Shown piece by piece: positions 1 through 6,722 of a DNA stretch of 24,513 nucleotides (position 1 is its first letter; each line of letters starts with the position of its first letter). The stretch is taken from NCBI GenBank assembly GCA_002342255.1, contig DDPP01000053.1:1-24513 (forward strand). The letters run 5' to 3'. Under the pieces are notes generated by a model. It worked only from the letters and a program-made list of their open reading frames with translations, was not told the origin of the DNA and made no database searches. A program made the position numbers and the translations under genes. Origin of the DNA: Micrococcales bacterium UBA2465. Its GTDB lineage: Bacteria; Actinomycetota; Actinomycetes; Actinomycetales; Microbacteriaceae.

Positions 1-626
1 GCTCCTTTGATAAACGCTCGAACGGCGATAACTCTTGCACTGGTCTTGGACTTCGCATCAATCCCGGCAGCGGCAATAGCCCTATTCACAAGGTTTTCAA
101 CTGCCCTAAGGCTGGTGCCACGCTCTTCAGCAATTTGCTGATTAGACATTCCTTTGGCAATCATTCTCAAAACATCAAGTTGAGTTTTAGAGACATTCAC
201 CAGAGGGTGAGATGGCTTAAGGTCGTCACGGTGTTCTGGGCCGACCTTGTCTCTAAGGGCTGCTTCAATAGCAGCATTTAAAACATCAGGGTCGATCAGT
301 CTTTCTTTCAAAAGGTAAGCGGCGTTCTTAGGAACCATCTTTACGTCCACGCCATACATTCTTGGTTCAGGGACGTGAGTTAGGAAAACTAAGGCTAATT
401 CCGGGTGCATTTTATGTAATGCCAGACCAAGATCAAGTCCAGAAGGGCCAGGACCTAGGTCGATGTCCATAACTACGATGTCAACATCTTTGTTAGCAGC
501 GATTTTGCGAGCTTCAGCAGCGCTAGCTGCTATCTCGACCTGGAATCCGTCGCTTTTTAGCTTGTCTGAGACTAAGCCTCTGATAAAAGGCTCATCTTCA
601 ACGACTAGTACCGTTCTTTGATACAC
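1..626 (-). CDS. LuxR-family two-component response regulator (partial, 3' end outside window)
   Basis: This gene reads leftwards off the window edge, and 208 codons are visible. It starts at a GTG (624-626) preceded by a GAGGGG ribosome binding site six bases away. Residues 1-125 form a receiver domain: acidic pair E10/D11, phosphoacceptor D54 in VVMDID, T83 and K107 are all in the expected places. Residues 145-207 form a LuxR-type helix-turn-helix (LRMIAKGMSNQQIAEE followed by the RAVENLVNRA recognition helix). By family knowledge it is phosphorylated by a sensor histidine kinase and then binds DNA as a dimer. No kinase gene is visible here, although one could lie beyond the left edge. It is transcribed divergently from the threonine-aldolase-like gene, with 132 bp between them, so it could act on that region. 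The target is unknown. The domain assignment is secure. Confidence 0.88.
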   Translation of the reverse strand, partial: MYQRTVLVVEDEPFIRGLVSDKLKSDGFQVEIAASAAEARKIAANKDVDIVVMDIDLGPGPSGLDLGLALHKMHPELALVFLTHVPEPRMYGVDVKMVPKNAAYLLKERLIDPDVLNAAIEAALRDKVGPEHRDDLKPSHPLVNVSKTQLDVLRMIAKGMSNQQIAEERGTSLRAVENLVNRAIAAAGIDAKSKTSARVIAVRAFIKG

Positions 627-666
627 GGTAAACCCCTCGATAAGTATTACTGGCTACTACCACTTT

Positions 667-683
667 GCCTTATGGCGTAAGGC
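667..683. repeat. Short inverted repeat in divergent intergenic region (possible operator)
   Basis: GCCTTA (667-672) and TAAGGC (678-683) form a perfect 6-bp dyad around a 5-base centre. It lies between the response regulator and the threonine-aldolase-like gene, about 15 bp upstream of a candidate -35 box. It could be a binding site for a dimeric regulator, or chance. Confidence 0.3.
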
Positions 684-697
684 CTATTTAGATTTTA

Positions 698-726
698 TTC
701 GACTTTACGAACCCATAGTTTAGGTT
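698..726 (+). promoter_or_regulatory. Candidate promoter of the threonine-aldolase-like operon
   Basis: TTCGAC (698-703) and TAGGTT (721-726) are separated by 17 bases. The second box fits the actinobacterial TANNNT -10 pattern and the first matches the -35 consensus at four of six positions. Transcription would begin near 732, giving a leader of roughly 27 bases that contains the GGAG ribosome binding site at 750-753. This is based on pattern only. Confidence 0.3.
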
Positions 727-758
727 CGGTAGATTAGACATAGACGAATGGAGATCAG

Positions 759-1823
759 ATGAGCTTAGAGGATAGAAGAGTCTGGCGCGGTTTTGCTAGC
801 GACAACTATGCAGGGGTTCACCCTAGATTGTTTGAGCTAATGCAGCAGGTCAATGAAGGACACGAAGTTGCCTACGGCGATGACTTTGTTACCGCAGAAC
901 TTAGCAAAATGTTCAAAAGCCATTTTGGTAGCAAAGCGGAAGTCTTCCCTGTTTTCAATGGCACCGGCTCAAACGTAATTGCCCTCTCGTCTGTCGTTAA
1001 GCGTTGGGAAGCAGTTATCTGTGCTGAGACTGCACACATCAACGCCGATGAAGGTGGAGCCCCAGAGAAGATGGCCGGTATCAAACTTTGGACCATTCCA
1101 ACCACTGATGGAAAACTCACCCCGGAACTAATAGAACCTTACCTGTTTGATATTGGAAGTGTGCACCGAGCACAGATTGCAGCAATCTCGATAACTCAAA
1201 CTACAGAACTAGGCACGCTATACAGTGCTGCTGAAGTTAAAGCTTTAGCTGATTTTGCTCACAAGAATAACTTGATGCTCCACATGGATGGCGCAAGACT
1301 TTCTAATGCGGCAGCTGCTTTGGATCTTCCGTTCAGTGGTTTCACAACAGATGTTGGCGTTGACCTGGTAAGTTTCGGTGGCACCAAGATTGGTGCACTA
1401 GCTGCTGAAGCAGTTGTAGTGCTAAGCGATGCGGCCATAGCTAAATCGATACCGTTCCTAAGAAAAACTTCCATGCAATTGCCAAGCAAGATGCGATTTG
1501 TTAGTGCTCAGTTGATTGGGCTCTTGCAAGACAACCTGGCTATCAATAACGGTAAGCATGCAAATGCGATGGCTAAATTACTGGATGAAGGAGTTCGAGA
1601 GATTGCTGCAAACTCTAACGGTAGAGTAAGTATCCCTAACCTTACTCAAGCTAACGCTGTTTTCCCTATCTTGCCGATGGATCTGATTGAGAAGTTGCAG
1701 CAGAAGTATCGCTTCTATGTTTGGGATTATCGCACCGGGCAGGTCAGGTGGATGTGTGCCTGGGATACCAAGGAAGAAGATGTTCAGGGACTGCTTAGCG
1801 CCCTTCGTGAAGCGTTAAACTAG
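759..1823 (+). CDS. Low-specificity L-threonine aldolase family protein (PLP-dependent)
   Basis: This 354-residue protein is a fold-type I pyridoxal-phosphate enzyme of the threonine aldolase/beta-eliminating lyase family, which cleaves L-threonine or allo-threonine to glycine and acetaldehyde. Family marks include SDNYAGVHP at 14-22, the cofactor-stacking histidine H93 in the AETAHIN segment, MDGAR at 176-180 whose Asp pairs with the pyridine nitrogen, and the Schiff-base lysine K210 in SFGGTKIGA. Length is normal for the family. The ATG start has a GGAG ribosome binding site five bases upstream. It heads a tight run with the nitroreductase (4-bp gap) and DedA (1-bp overlap). Family members can also act on other beta-hydroxy amino acids, so exact substrate preference is inferred. 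Confidence 0.9.
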   Translation: MSLEDRRVWRGFASDNYAGVHPRLFELMQQVNEGHEVAYGDDFVTAELSKMFKSHFGSKAEVFPVFNGTGSNVIALSSVVKRWEAVICAETAHINADEGGAPEKMAGIKLWTIPTTDGKLTPELIEPYLFDIGSVHRAQIAAISITQTTELGTLYSAAEVKALADFAHKNNLMLHMDGARLSNAAAALDLPFSGFTTDVGVDLVSFGGTKIGALAAEAVVVLSDAAIAKSIPFLRKTSMQLPSKMRFVSAQLIGLLQDNLAINNGKHANAMAKLLDEGVREIAANSNGRVSIPNLTQANAVFPILPMDLIEKLQQKYRFYVWDYRTGQVRWMCAWDTKEEDVQGLLSALREALN

Positions 1824-1827
1824 AACC

Positions 1828-2412
1828 ATGCATTCAAACAAACAAGCAATTACTGCCGCGCCTATCGCACCGGTTCTAGCATCACGTTGGAGCCCTAGAT
1901 CTTTTGACCGAGACTATCTACTTACCCAAGATGAAGCACTAGCTATTTTGGAAGCAGGTCGTTGGGCACCGTCGTCAAACAACCTGCAACCTTGGCGTTT
2001 TGCTTATGTTTCTAAAACCGACAAATTACACAAAGAACTCTGTGAAAAGGGTTTGACTGGTTTCAACCAGTCTTGGGCCCCTGATGCTTCTGCGCTGATT
2101 GTGGTTGCTGTAAAGAAGGCCACTGCTGATGGCAAAGAACTAACTGGAGCTAAGTATGACTCTGGTCTAGCCGCTTCGATGATGTTGGTTCAGGCTCAGG
2201 AAATGGGCCTCCACACTCACCACATTGGTGGCATCGTTCGCGATGAGATTCACCAGATGTTGAATCTAGATGACAACACAGAAGTTCTAGTCGTTATCGC
2301 GGTTGGCAAGATTGCTCCTGCAGAGCAGTTAGAGGGCCCAGCCTACGAGCGTGAAGTTGCACCTAGAGTGAGACTGGAGCTAGATGAAATAATGCTTTAC
2401 GGTAAGCCGTAA
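1828..2412 (+). CDS. Nitroreductase family protein (FMN-dependent)
   Basis: This 194-residue protein belongs to the NAD(P)H:FMN nitroreductase-like superfamily. The N-terminal RWSPRSFDRDY (20-30) and GRWAPSSNNLQPWRF (44-58) motifs are the usual flavin-phosphate-binding arginine/serine segments. A C-terminal stretch around residues 130-165 (GGIVRDEIHQML and EVLVVIAVGKIA) matches the second half of the fold. Such proteins reduce nitroaromatics, quinones or enones as homodimers, and the physiological substrate cannot be read from sequence. The gene starts 4 bp after the aldolase stop and its own TAA overlaps the next ATG by one base, so translation is probably coupled. It contains an 8-bp perfect inverted repeat near codon 78. 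Confidence 0.88.
   Translation: MHSNKQAITAAPIAPVLASRWSPRSFDRDYLLTQDEALAILEAGRWAPSSNNLQPWRFAYVSKTDKLHKELCEKGLTGFNQSWAPDASALIVVAVKKATADGKELTGAKYDSGLAASMMLVQAQEMGLHTHHIGGIVRDEIHQMLNLDDNTEVLVVIAVGKIAPAEQLEGPAYEREVAPRVRLELDEIMLYGKP
2055..2072. repeat. Perfect inverted repeat inside the nitroreductase gene
   Basis: GACTGGTT (2055-2062) and AACCAGTC (2065-2072) are exact reverse complements around a 2-base centre. In RNA this would be a 7-bp stem with a 4-base loop. It is within coding sequence and has no T-run after it, so it is not a normal terminator. Confidence 0.5.
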
Positions 2413-3032
2413 TGCATTTTCACTTTGCCATCAGCGACCAGATTGCTGGTTGGTTTCCTAATCTAGGCGGCATCTATTTTGCTTTAGCAGTTTGGGGTTT
2501 GGTTTTTGCTGGCACAGGGTTTTTTGTTGGGGCCTTCATTCCGTTTATTACCGGTGACTCGCTAGTCTTTGCCGCTGGTTTAGTTTCTGCAAGTCAAAAC
2601 CTAGACATCTTGGTGATGGCTAGCGGTGTTGGTATAGCAGCTTGGTTGGGAGATCAGGTGGGCTATACCTTGGGTAGACATTTCGGCAGACCTTACTTGG
2701 ATAAGAGAAAAGGTAAGTGGGTTAAGACCGGGATTGAAAAGTCCGAGAAACTATTTCAGGCTTGGGGTTGGTGGGCTGTTGTAATTGCAAGATTTGTTCC
2801 TTGGGCTAGAGTTTTCATTCCTGCTATCGCAGGTATTTCTAGAATGAACTATTACAAGTTCTTCAGCGCTAACTTAGTTGGCGCGGTTGCCTGGGGAATG
2901 GGCTTGACATTTGCCGGCTATTACTCGGCCAGCATCCCTTGGGTGAAGAACGCAAGTTACTTGATAGCCGCTGTTTTTATCACTGGTTCTGTTGTTGCTG
3001 GAATTAGGGCTTGGCTTCGTAATCGTGACTAA
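2412..3032 (+). CDS. DedA family (VTT domain) integral membrane protein
   Basis: This 206-residue polytopic membrane protein carries the DedA/SNARE-associated core. PFITGDSLVFAAG (44-56) is the first re-entrant signature. GDQVGYTLGRHFG (80-92) and ARFVPWARVFIPAIAG (126-141) carry the conserved glycines, arginines and prolines (R127, P130, R133, P137). Hydrophobic spans are visible around 21-47, 64-84, 119-140, 152-172 and 182-200. DedA proteins support membrane homeostasis, and several act as lipid scramblases, including undecaprenyl-phosphate recyclers, which would suit a neighbouring polysaccharide locus; that link is inference. The ATG shares its first base with the nitroreductase stop. 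The 3' end overlaps the convergent uridine-kinase-like gene by 29 bp. Confidence 0.9.
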   Translation: MHFHFAISDQIAGWFPNLGGIYFALAVWGLVFAGTGFFVGAFIPFITGDSLVFAAGLVSASQNLDILVMASGVGIAAWLGDQVGYTLGRHFGRPYLDKRKGKWVKTGIEKSEKLFQAWGWWAVVIARFVPWARVFIPAIAGISRMNYYKFFSANLVGAVAWGMGLTFAGYYSASIPWVKNASYLIAAVFITGSVVAGIRAWLRNRD

Positions 3033-3582
3033 AGTTAGCCAAATTTTCAGATCTCTCTCTGGCAAGGAAATCTAATTCTTGGGCGGCCCAGGTATCAAAG
3101 TATTGGTCAAACTTTTTTCCGTCTCTTTCCGACCACCTGGCTTTTCTTACTTCTTCAGGGACTGAAAGCCAGACTGAGAAATTGGCAATAGTTGCAGTGT
3201 ATGAATTGATAGCGCCACAACCCTCAACGATTAGCGGTGTTCCACCAGAGAATTCTCGCCAAGAATTACGCTTCCCAGAATCCCAGTCATACTCCTGCCA
3301 ACTAGCAGTGCCCTTACTCAGCAGCGGTTGGAGAATAAAGCGCTTTAGGTAGTCAACCCCTTCTGCTAAGCCATCCCAACCAAGGTAAAGATCATCCAAG
3401 TGAATAATCCTGGGTAGCGACTCGCCCTGGATGAAGAGTTCATTTTGTAGTTCCCCCGCAAGAGTCGACTTACCAGAACAGGCTCTACCATCAATCAGGA
3501 TTATTGGCATGCTCTGATCCAACTCCAAAGTTTCTTTGGTGAGCAATTGCAATAACTTTTTATAACCTAAGTTTTCTGGCAT
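3004..3582 (-). CDS. Uridine kinase-like P-loop NTPase
   Basis: This 192-residue protein is of the uridine-kinase-like P-loop family common in actinobacteria. The Walker A motif GRACSGKST is at 32-40, followed by HLDDLYLGW at 61-69, which matches the substrate-binding DD-Y segment of uridine kinases. VEGCGA, near residue 122, would be the Walker-B-like strand. It probably phosphorylates a nucleoside or similar small molecule, but sequence does not prove uridine as substrate. The ATG (3580-3582) has a strong GGAGGA ribosome binding site. Its end overlaps the DedA gene on the opposite strand, and its start faces the VanZ-like gene across 92 bp. Confidence 0.8.
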   Translation of the reverse strand: MPENLGYKKLLQLLTKETLELDQSMPIILIDGRACSGKSTLAGELQNELFIQGESLPRIIHLDDLYLGWDGLAEGVDYLKRFILQPLLSKGTASWQEYDWDSGKRNSWREFSGGTPLIVEGCGAINSYTATIANFSVWLSVPEEVRKARWSERDGKKFDQYFDTWAAQELDFLARERSENLANFSHDYEAKP

Positions 3583-3674
3583 AACTGTCCTCCGACTACC
3601 TAAAGTCTAGGGACAGCGCAGGTTGAATAACCTAAACTTTAGACAAGTGAACTGAAGTGTCAGAAAGGTAAAAG

Positions 3675-4118
3675 TTGAGACTGAATCAGCTGGTAAATCG
3701 AGTCTTACTCGTTTGTTACTTGGTTTTACTTTCCCTGACCTCGCTCTGGCCGACACCAGTTGATAATGGTGGTCTGGTGAGGCAAATTACCTCCACGGTG
3801 TTGAAGTTCTGTCATGAAATTTCTTGGCTTCGTTGGCTGCAATACAACCAACTGGAGGCTTTGGCTAATGTATTGCTCTACCTACCTCTTGGTGTTTTTC
3901 TTGTTGTATTGTTCCCAAAATTGAGACTTCGTTGGACCATGATGATCCCCGTGGTTGTTTCAATTTTGGCTGAGGTAATTCAAAGATTTTACCTACCCTC
4001 TAGATACTCGACGTTAGATGACGTTTACCACAATGCACTCGGCGGGGTAATAGGGGTAATTATTTCAGCGAGCACTCGCCGATGGTTGAGGTTGAAATCT
4101 CAGCGGCGTTTAGGGTAA
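3675..4118 (+). CDS. VanZ-like family membrane protein
   Basis: This 147-residue membrane protein has hydrophobic spans near 8-25, 62-81, 88-101 and 118-132. The VanZ signature is present: NVLLYLPLG (65-73), then E100-V-I-Q103, an arginine at 110, the paired D115/D116, and N120 with glycines 123/124. VanZ proteins are named after a teicoplanin-resistance protein, but most family members, including those in polysaccharide loci, have no known function. The start is TTG with an AGAAAGG ribosome binding site seven bases upstream; no ATG lies near the N-terminus. The last 59 bp overlap the end of the convergent DUF4012 gene. I infer an accessory role at the membrane in the neighbouring exopolysaccharide system. 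Confidence 0.8.
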   Translation: MRLNQLVNRVLLVCYLVLLSLTSLWPTPVDNGGLVRQITSTVLKFCHEISWLRWLQYNQLEALANVLLYLPLGVFLVVLFPKLRLRWTMMIPVVVSILAEVIQRFYLPSRYSTLDDVYHNALGGVIGVIISASTRRWLRLKSQRRLG

Positions 4119-5853
4119 TTGGCGCTAGAACTGTGGGCGAGCCAGATATTTTCTCTTGGTTCTCATCGCTGATAGGTTCAACGATGTTGACCACCAATGT
4201 CTTCTTCTCGCCTGGCAATAACGTGACTTCAAAAATCCAGACCGGACGTTTGCGGTCTTCACCAAGACTTACGAAAGCTTGCTCACCGTTGACGCTAACT
4301 GAGTCTGCTTCAGAGCCTACTGGCCCGTAAATTGTAACCAGCTCACGATTTGAACCCTTTGGTCGATACTCGCCGAAATTGTCATCGAGCCTGGTAACCA
4401 CGTAGGCGGGTAGTCCACTCTTTGGAGCATTGTTGCTGATTTCGACTGTTACGCGGCTTCTTCGTCCTTGGTATCCGGTGAAAGTGTCCACATTGCATTC
4501 ACCTTCTGCATAGCCCACTTTTAGATTCATGTATGCATCCAATTTGTTTCCACCAGCATTATTGACTGTCACTAAGACATTTGGGCCAAACTGTTCTGGG
4601 ATTTCACCTGAGGTTTTAGTGGCTGTAAATTGTTTTTGCACTTTAGTGTCTTTAGCCCAAGCCAAAATACGGTCACCGGTTTTGTCGTTGGCTGCGGCAG
4701 TCATTAGACCGCTTGCGCTGACCTTTCCAGCAATCAACTTGGTGAACATCTCTTTGGCAAGTTCACCAACTACAGCATCCTTAGCCTGAACGTTAGTGAA
4801 TCTGGCATAGATGTCTTTAGAGAGGAAATCAATGACATTGCTCTGATCTATTTTTATACCTCGAACCGTGACAGGACCCACCGCACCGGATAGTTCGCTA
4901 ACCACACCTTGTCCTATGAAAAGCACCCCATCTACTTTCTGGCCACGATGCTGTTGCCAACCGTCGGCTAGGAGCTTAGCTGCATAAGGGACATGGGCTG
5001 AAGCATTGATGTCTCTCCAGTCGCCTAGGTCGACACCCCAGAGGTCGCGCAAATCCTGCGGGTAGTTGCTGTAATCAATTCTTCCAAGTTTGAGCAAGGC
5101 CTTGTCCGAACCATATTCTTTGAGGTGCACTTTGCCGTTTTCAGTCTCAAGAATTGAGTAAGCGCCAGTTATACCTCCGGTGGCTCTGGCCTCAGAAAGA
5201 TTCTGGATGGCAATAAACCAACGCTTTTTGGCTGGTTGTTCCAGCACCACGGTGGCGACTTCAACTAGTGGAGTAATTTTCTGACTTGCGTTGGCAAAAC
5301 TGCTAACTGACGCTTTAGCGGAAGCAATCTTGTTATCTAAACCGAAGTGCAATGAAGCTGAATCTATCTGCCCCAGGTCCCAGTTAAGTTTTTGAACGGC
5401 ATCGTTCATGTTAGTTATGCCATCACGGAAGGTGGACAGCAAGGTAGTGTCCTTGATTGCCTGCTTACCTATTCCTGCTTTAATCAGTTGGTTGGCAGTA
5501 TTGGTCACATCCTGAGCTCCAAGTAAAACTAGCTTTCCGTCAGATGCCACTACGCTGGCAGCTTTGATGTCGTTACCGATAATAGGTAAGAAACCACAGA
5601 GTTGTACCAGAGGATCCTTTGCTGCCGAGTCGGCCGCGGCAATGGCATCGGCGGCTTTACCCAAGCTTGTCGAAATGGCAGCTAAATCTTTTTTGGTTGC
5701 GGCTTGTTTTAGATCTTCGACTTCGGACATGGTCGCCTGCAAAGAGGAAACCATGAATGCAACTCGAATGATTACGTAGAGAGTAAATAAAACTAATGCC
5801 ATCACTGAAACAGCGATGGCATTACGTTTAGTATTGCTAAGTTCTTGATCCAA
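4060..5853 (-). CDS. DUF4012 domain-containing membrane-anchored protein
   Basis: This 597-residue protein has one N-terminal membrane helix (about 13-36) after a basic KRN stretch. A long helical, Ala-rich region follows (40-200), then the DUF4012 domain from about 208. FIAIQNLSEARATGG (213-227) is the recognisable signature. The bulk should be outside the membrane. DUF4012 genes recur in actinobacterial and other Gram-positive exopolysaccharide clusters, but the function is unknown. The start is a TTG 3 bp after the stop of the secreted-protein gene, with no clear ribosome binding site, so translation is probably coupled. An ATG exists at residue 18 but would remove the charged flank of the helix. 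Its 3' end overlaps VanZ by 59 bp. A role in polymer attachment or export is speculation from context. Confidence 0.82.
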   Translation of the reverse strand: MDQELSNTKRNAIAVSVMALVLFTLYVIIRVAFMVSSLQATMSEVEDLKQAATKKDLAAISTSLGKAADAIAAADSAAKDPLVQLCGFLPIIGNDIKAASVVASDGKLVLLGAQDVTNTANQLIKAGIGKQAIKDTTLLSTFRDGITNMNDAVQKLNWDLGQIDSASLHFGLDNKIASAKASVSSFANASQKITPLVEVATVVLEQPAKKRWFIAIQNLSEARATGGITGAYSILETENGKVHLKEYGSDKALLKLGRIDYSNYPQDLRDLWGVDLGDWRDINASAHVPYAAKLLADGWQQHRGQKVDGVLFIGQGVVSELSGAVGPVTVRGIKIDQSNVIDFLSKDIYARFTNVQAKDAVVGELAKEMFTKLIAGKVSASGLMTAAANDKTGDRILAWAKDTKVQKQFTATKTSGEIPEQFGPNVLVTVNNAGGNKLDAYMNLKVGYAEGECNVDTFTGYQGRRSRVTVEISNNAPKSGLPAYVVTRLDDNFGEYRPKGSNRELVTIYGPVGSEADSVSVNGEQAFVSLGEDRKRPVWIFEVTLLPGEKKTLVVNIVEPISDENQEKISGSPTVLAPITLNAAEISTSTIGECSLK

Positions 5854-5856
5854 GTT

Positions 5857-6534
5857 TTAGTGCAAGTTCAACGGGGCTGTAGTCTTCACTGTCTTTCCGT
5901 AAAGGCTTCCTGAAGAAAGTTCGACATCAACAGTGTATGCACCAACGGTGTATGAAACTCCGCTGAAGGCGATCGTGTAACCACCACTTCCGTTTGTGGT
6001 TCCTGACTGGGTCTTGATCACTTCGCCACCCTTCTTTAACTTCACTACGATGCTCCGGTTGGCTACTGCAACAGAACCAGACTTGATAGTTCCAGTTACT
6101 GCAAGAACTGGGTTCTTCGCAGCAAAAGCACTTGAAGAGGTGATCTTACCAACGATGCTGGCAAGCTTACCTACGACAACGCTCTTCTCCAGTGTGACTG
6201 AACTGTCTCCAGCACACTCCTTGCTGATGGAAGATGTAAGAGTGTATGTTCCAGCAGTCTTAGGTGTGGCAATCGTAATTACTCCAGTCTTACCCGTTGA
6301 TTTTACGAACTTGGTAACTGCTGGTACTTCGTCAGTCTCGGCCCACTCGACTGTGACTGCGCAGTCTTTCTTTACTCGAGAAATCTGAATTGATACAGAA
6401 TCTCCCGGTGCGATTCGCCCTACAGTTGAGAAAGCGATTACGGGATCCTGTCCCGCAGGGTAAGCAAATGCCGGGGCGCTAACTGGCATTGCCAACGACG
6501 CAACAGCAAGCGAAGCTAAGATAAGTTTTCTCAT
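5857..6534 (-). CDS. Secreted protein with Ig-like beta-sandwich character, unknown function
   Basis: This 225-residue protein has a clear signal peptide: MRK, a hydrophobic core to about residue 20, and an AFA cleavage site at 22-24. The mature part is rich in Thr, Ser, Val and Lys and looks like two beta-sandwich domains. The first (about 30-120) holds two cysteines, C58 and C107, that could form a disulfide. The second (about 125-225) has a bacterial Ig/carboxypeptidase-regulatory-like pattern (GSGGYTIAFSG). I do not recognise a specific family. The ATG has an AAGGAA ribosome binding site. It precedes DUF4012 in what looks like one operon and faces the Wzz/kinase gene across 188 bp, so a surface role beside polysaccharide export is likely but unproven. 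Confidence 0.75.
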   Translation of the reverse strand: MRKLILASLAVASLAMPVSAPAFAYPAGQDPVIAFSTVGRIAPGDSVSIQISRVKKDCAVTVEWAETDEVPAVTKFVKSTGKTGVITIATPKTAGTYTLTSSISKECAGDSSVTLEKSVVVGKLASIVGKITSSSAFAAKNPVLAVTGTIKSGSVAVANRSIVVKLKKGGEVIKTQSGTTNGSGGYTIAFSGVSYTVGAYTVDVELSSGSLYGKTVKTTAPLNLH

Positions 6535-6722
6535 AAATTTCCTTAGTAAAGAAACACGTTATTCACAGTTTATCGGGAAATTACCTATTTTGTGCAAAAA
6601 AAGTTTCAGAAGTTAACCTATTCGTTACCTTACATTTTTAGGGGAAAAAAGGGTTGTGGATGGGGTCAAATCTCAAATGTTCGGCTAGTTTAGAACTCTA
6701 ACCGTTTGATTTAGGGGTTCTG
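6535..6722. promoter_or_regulatory. Divergent intergenic region of the exopolysaccharide core, with repeated TTACCTA-like words
   Basis: This AT-rich 188-bp region must hold promoters for both the secreted-protein/DUF4012 operon and the Wzz/kinase operon. Three similar words occur close together: TTACCTATT (6581-6589), TTAACCTATTC (6613-6623) and GTTACCTTAC (6624-6633). They may be regulator sites. The minus-strand ribosome binding site AAGGAA and a plus-strand AGGGG at 6713-6717 border the two starts. I could not assign convincing -35/-10 pairs. Confidence 0.35.
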
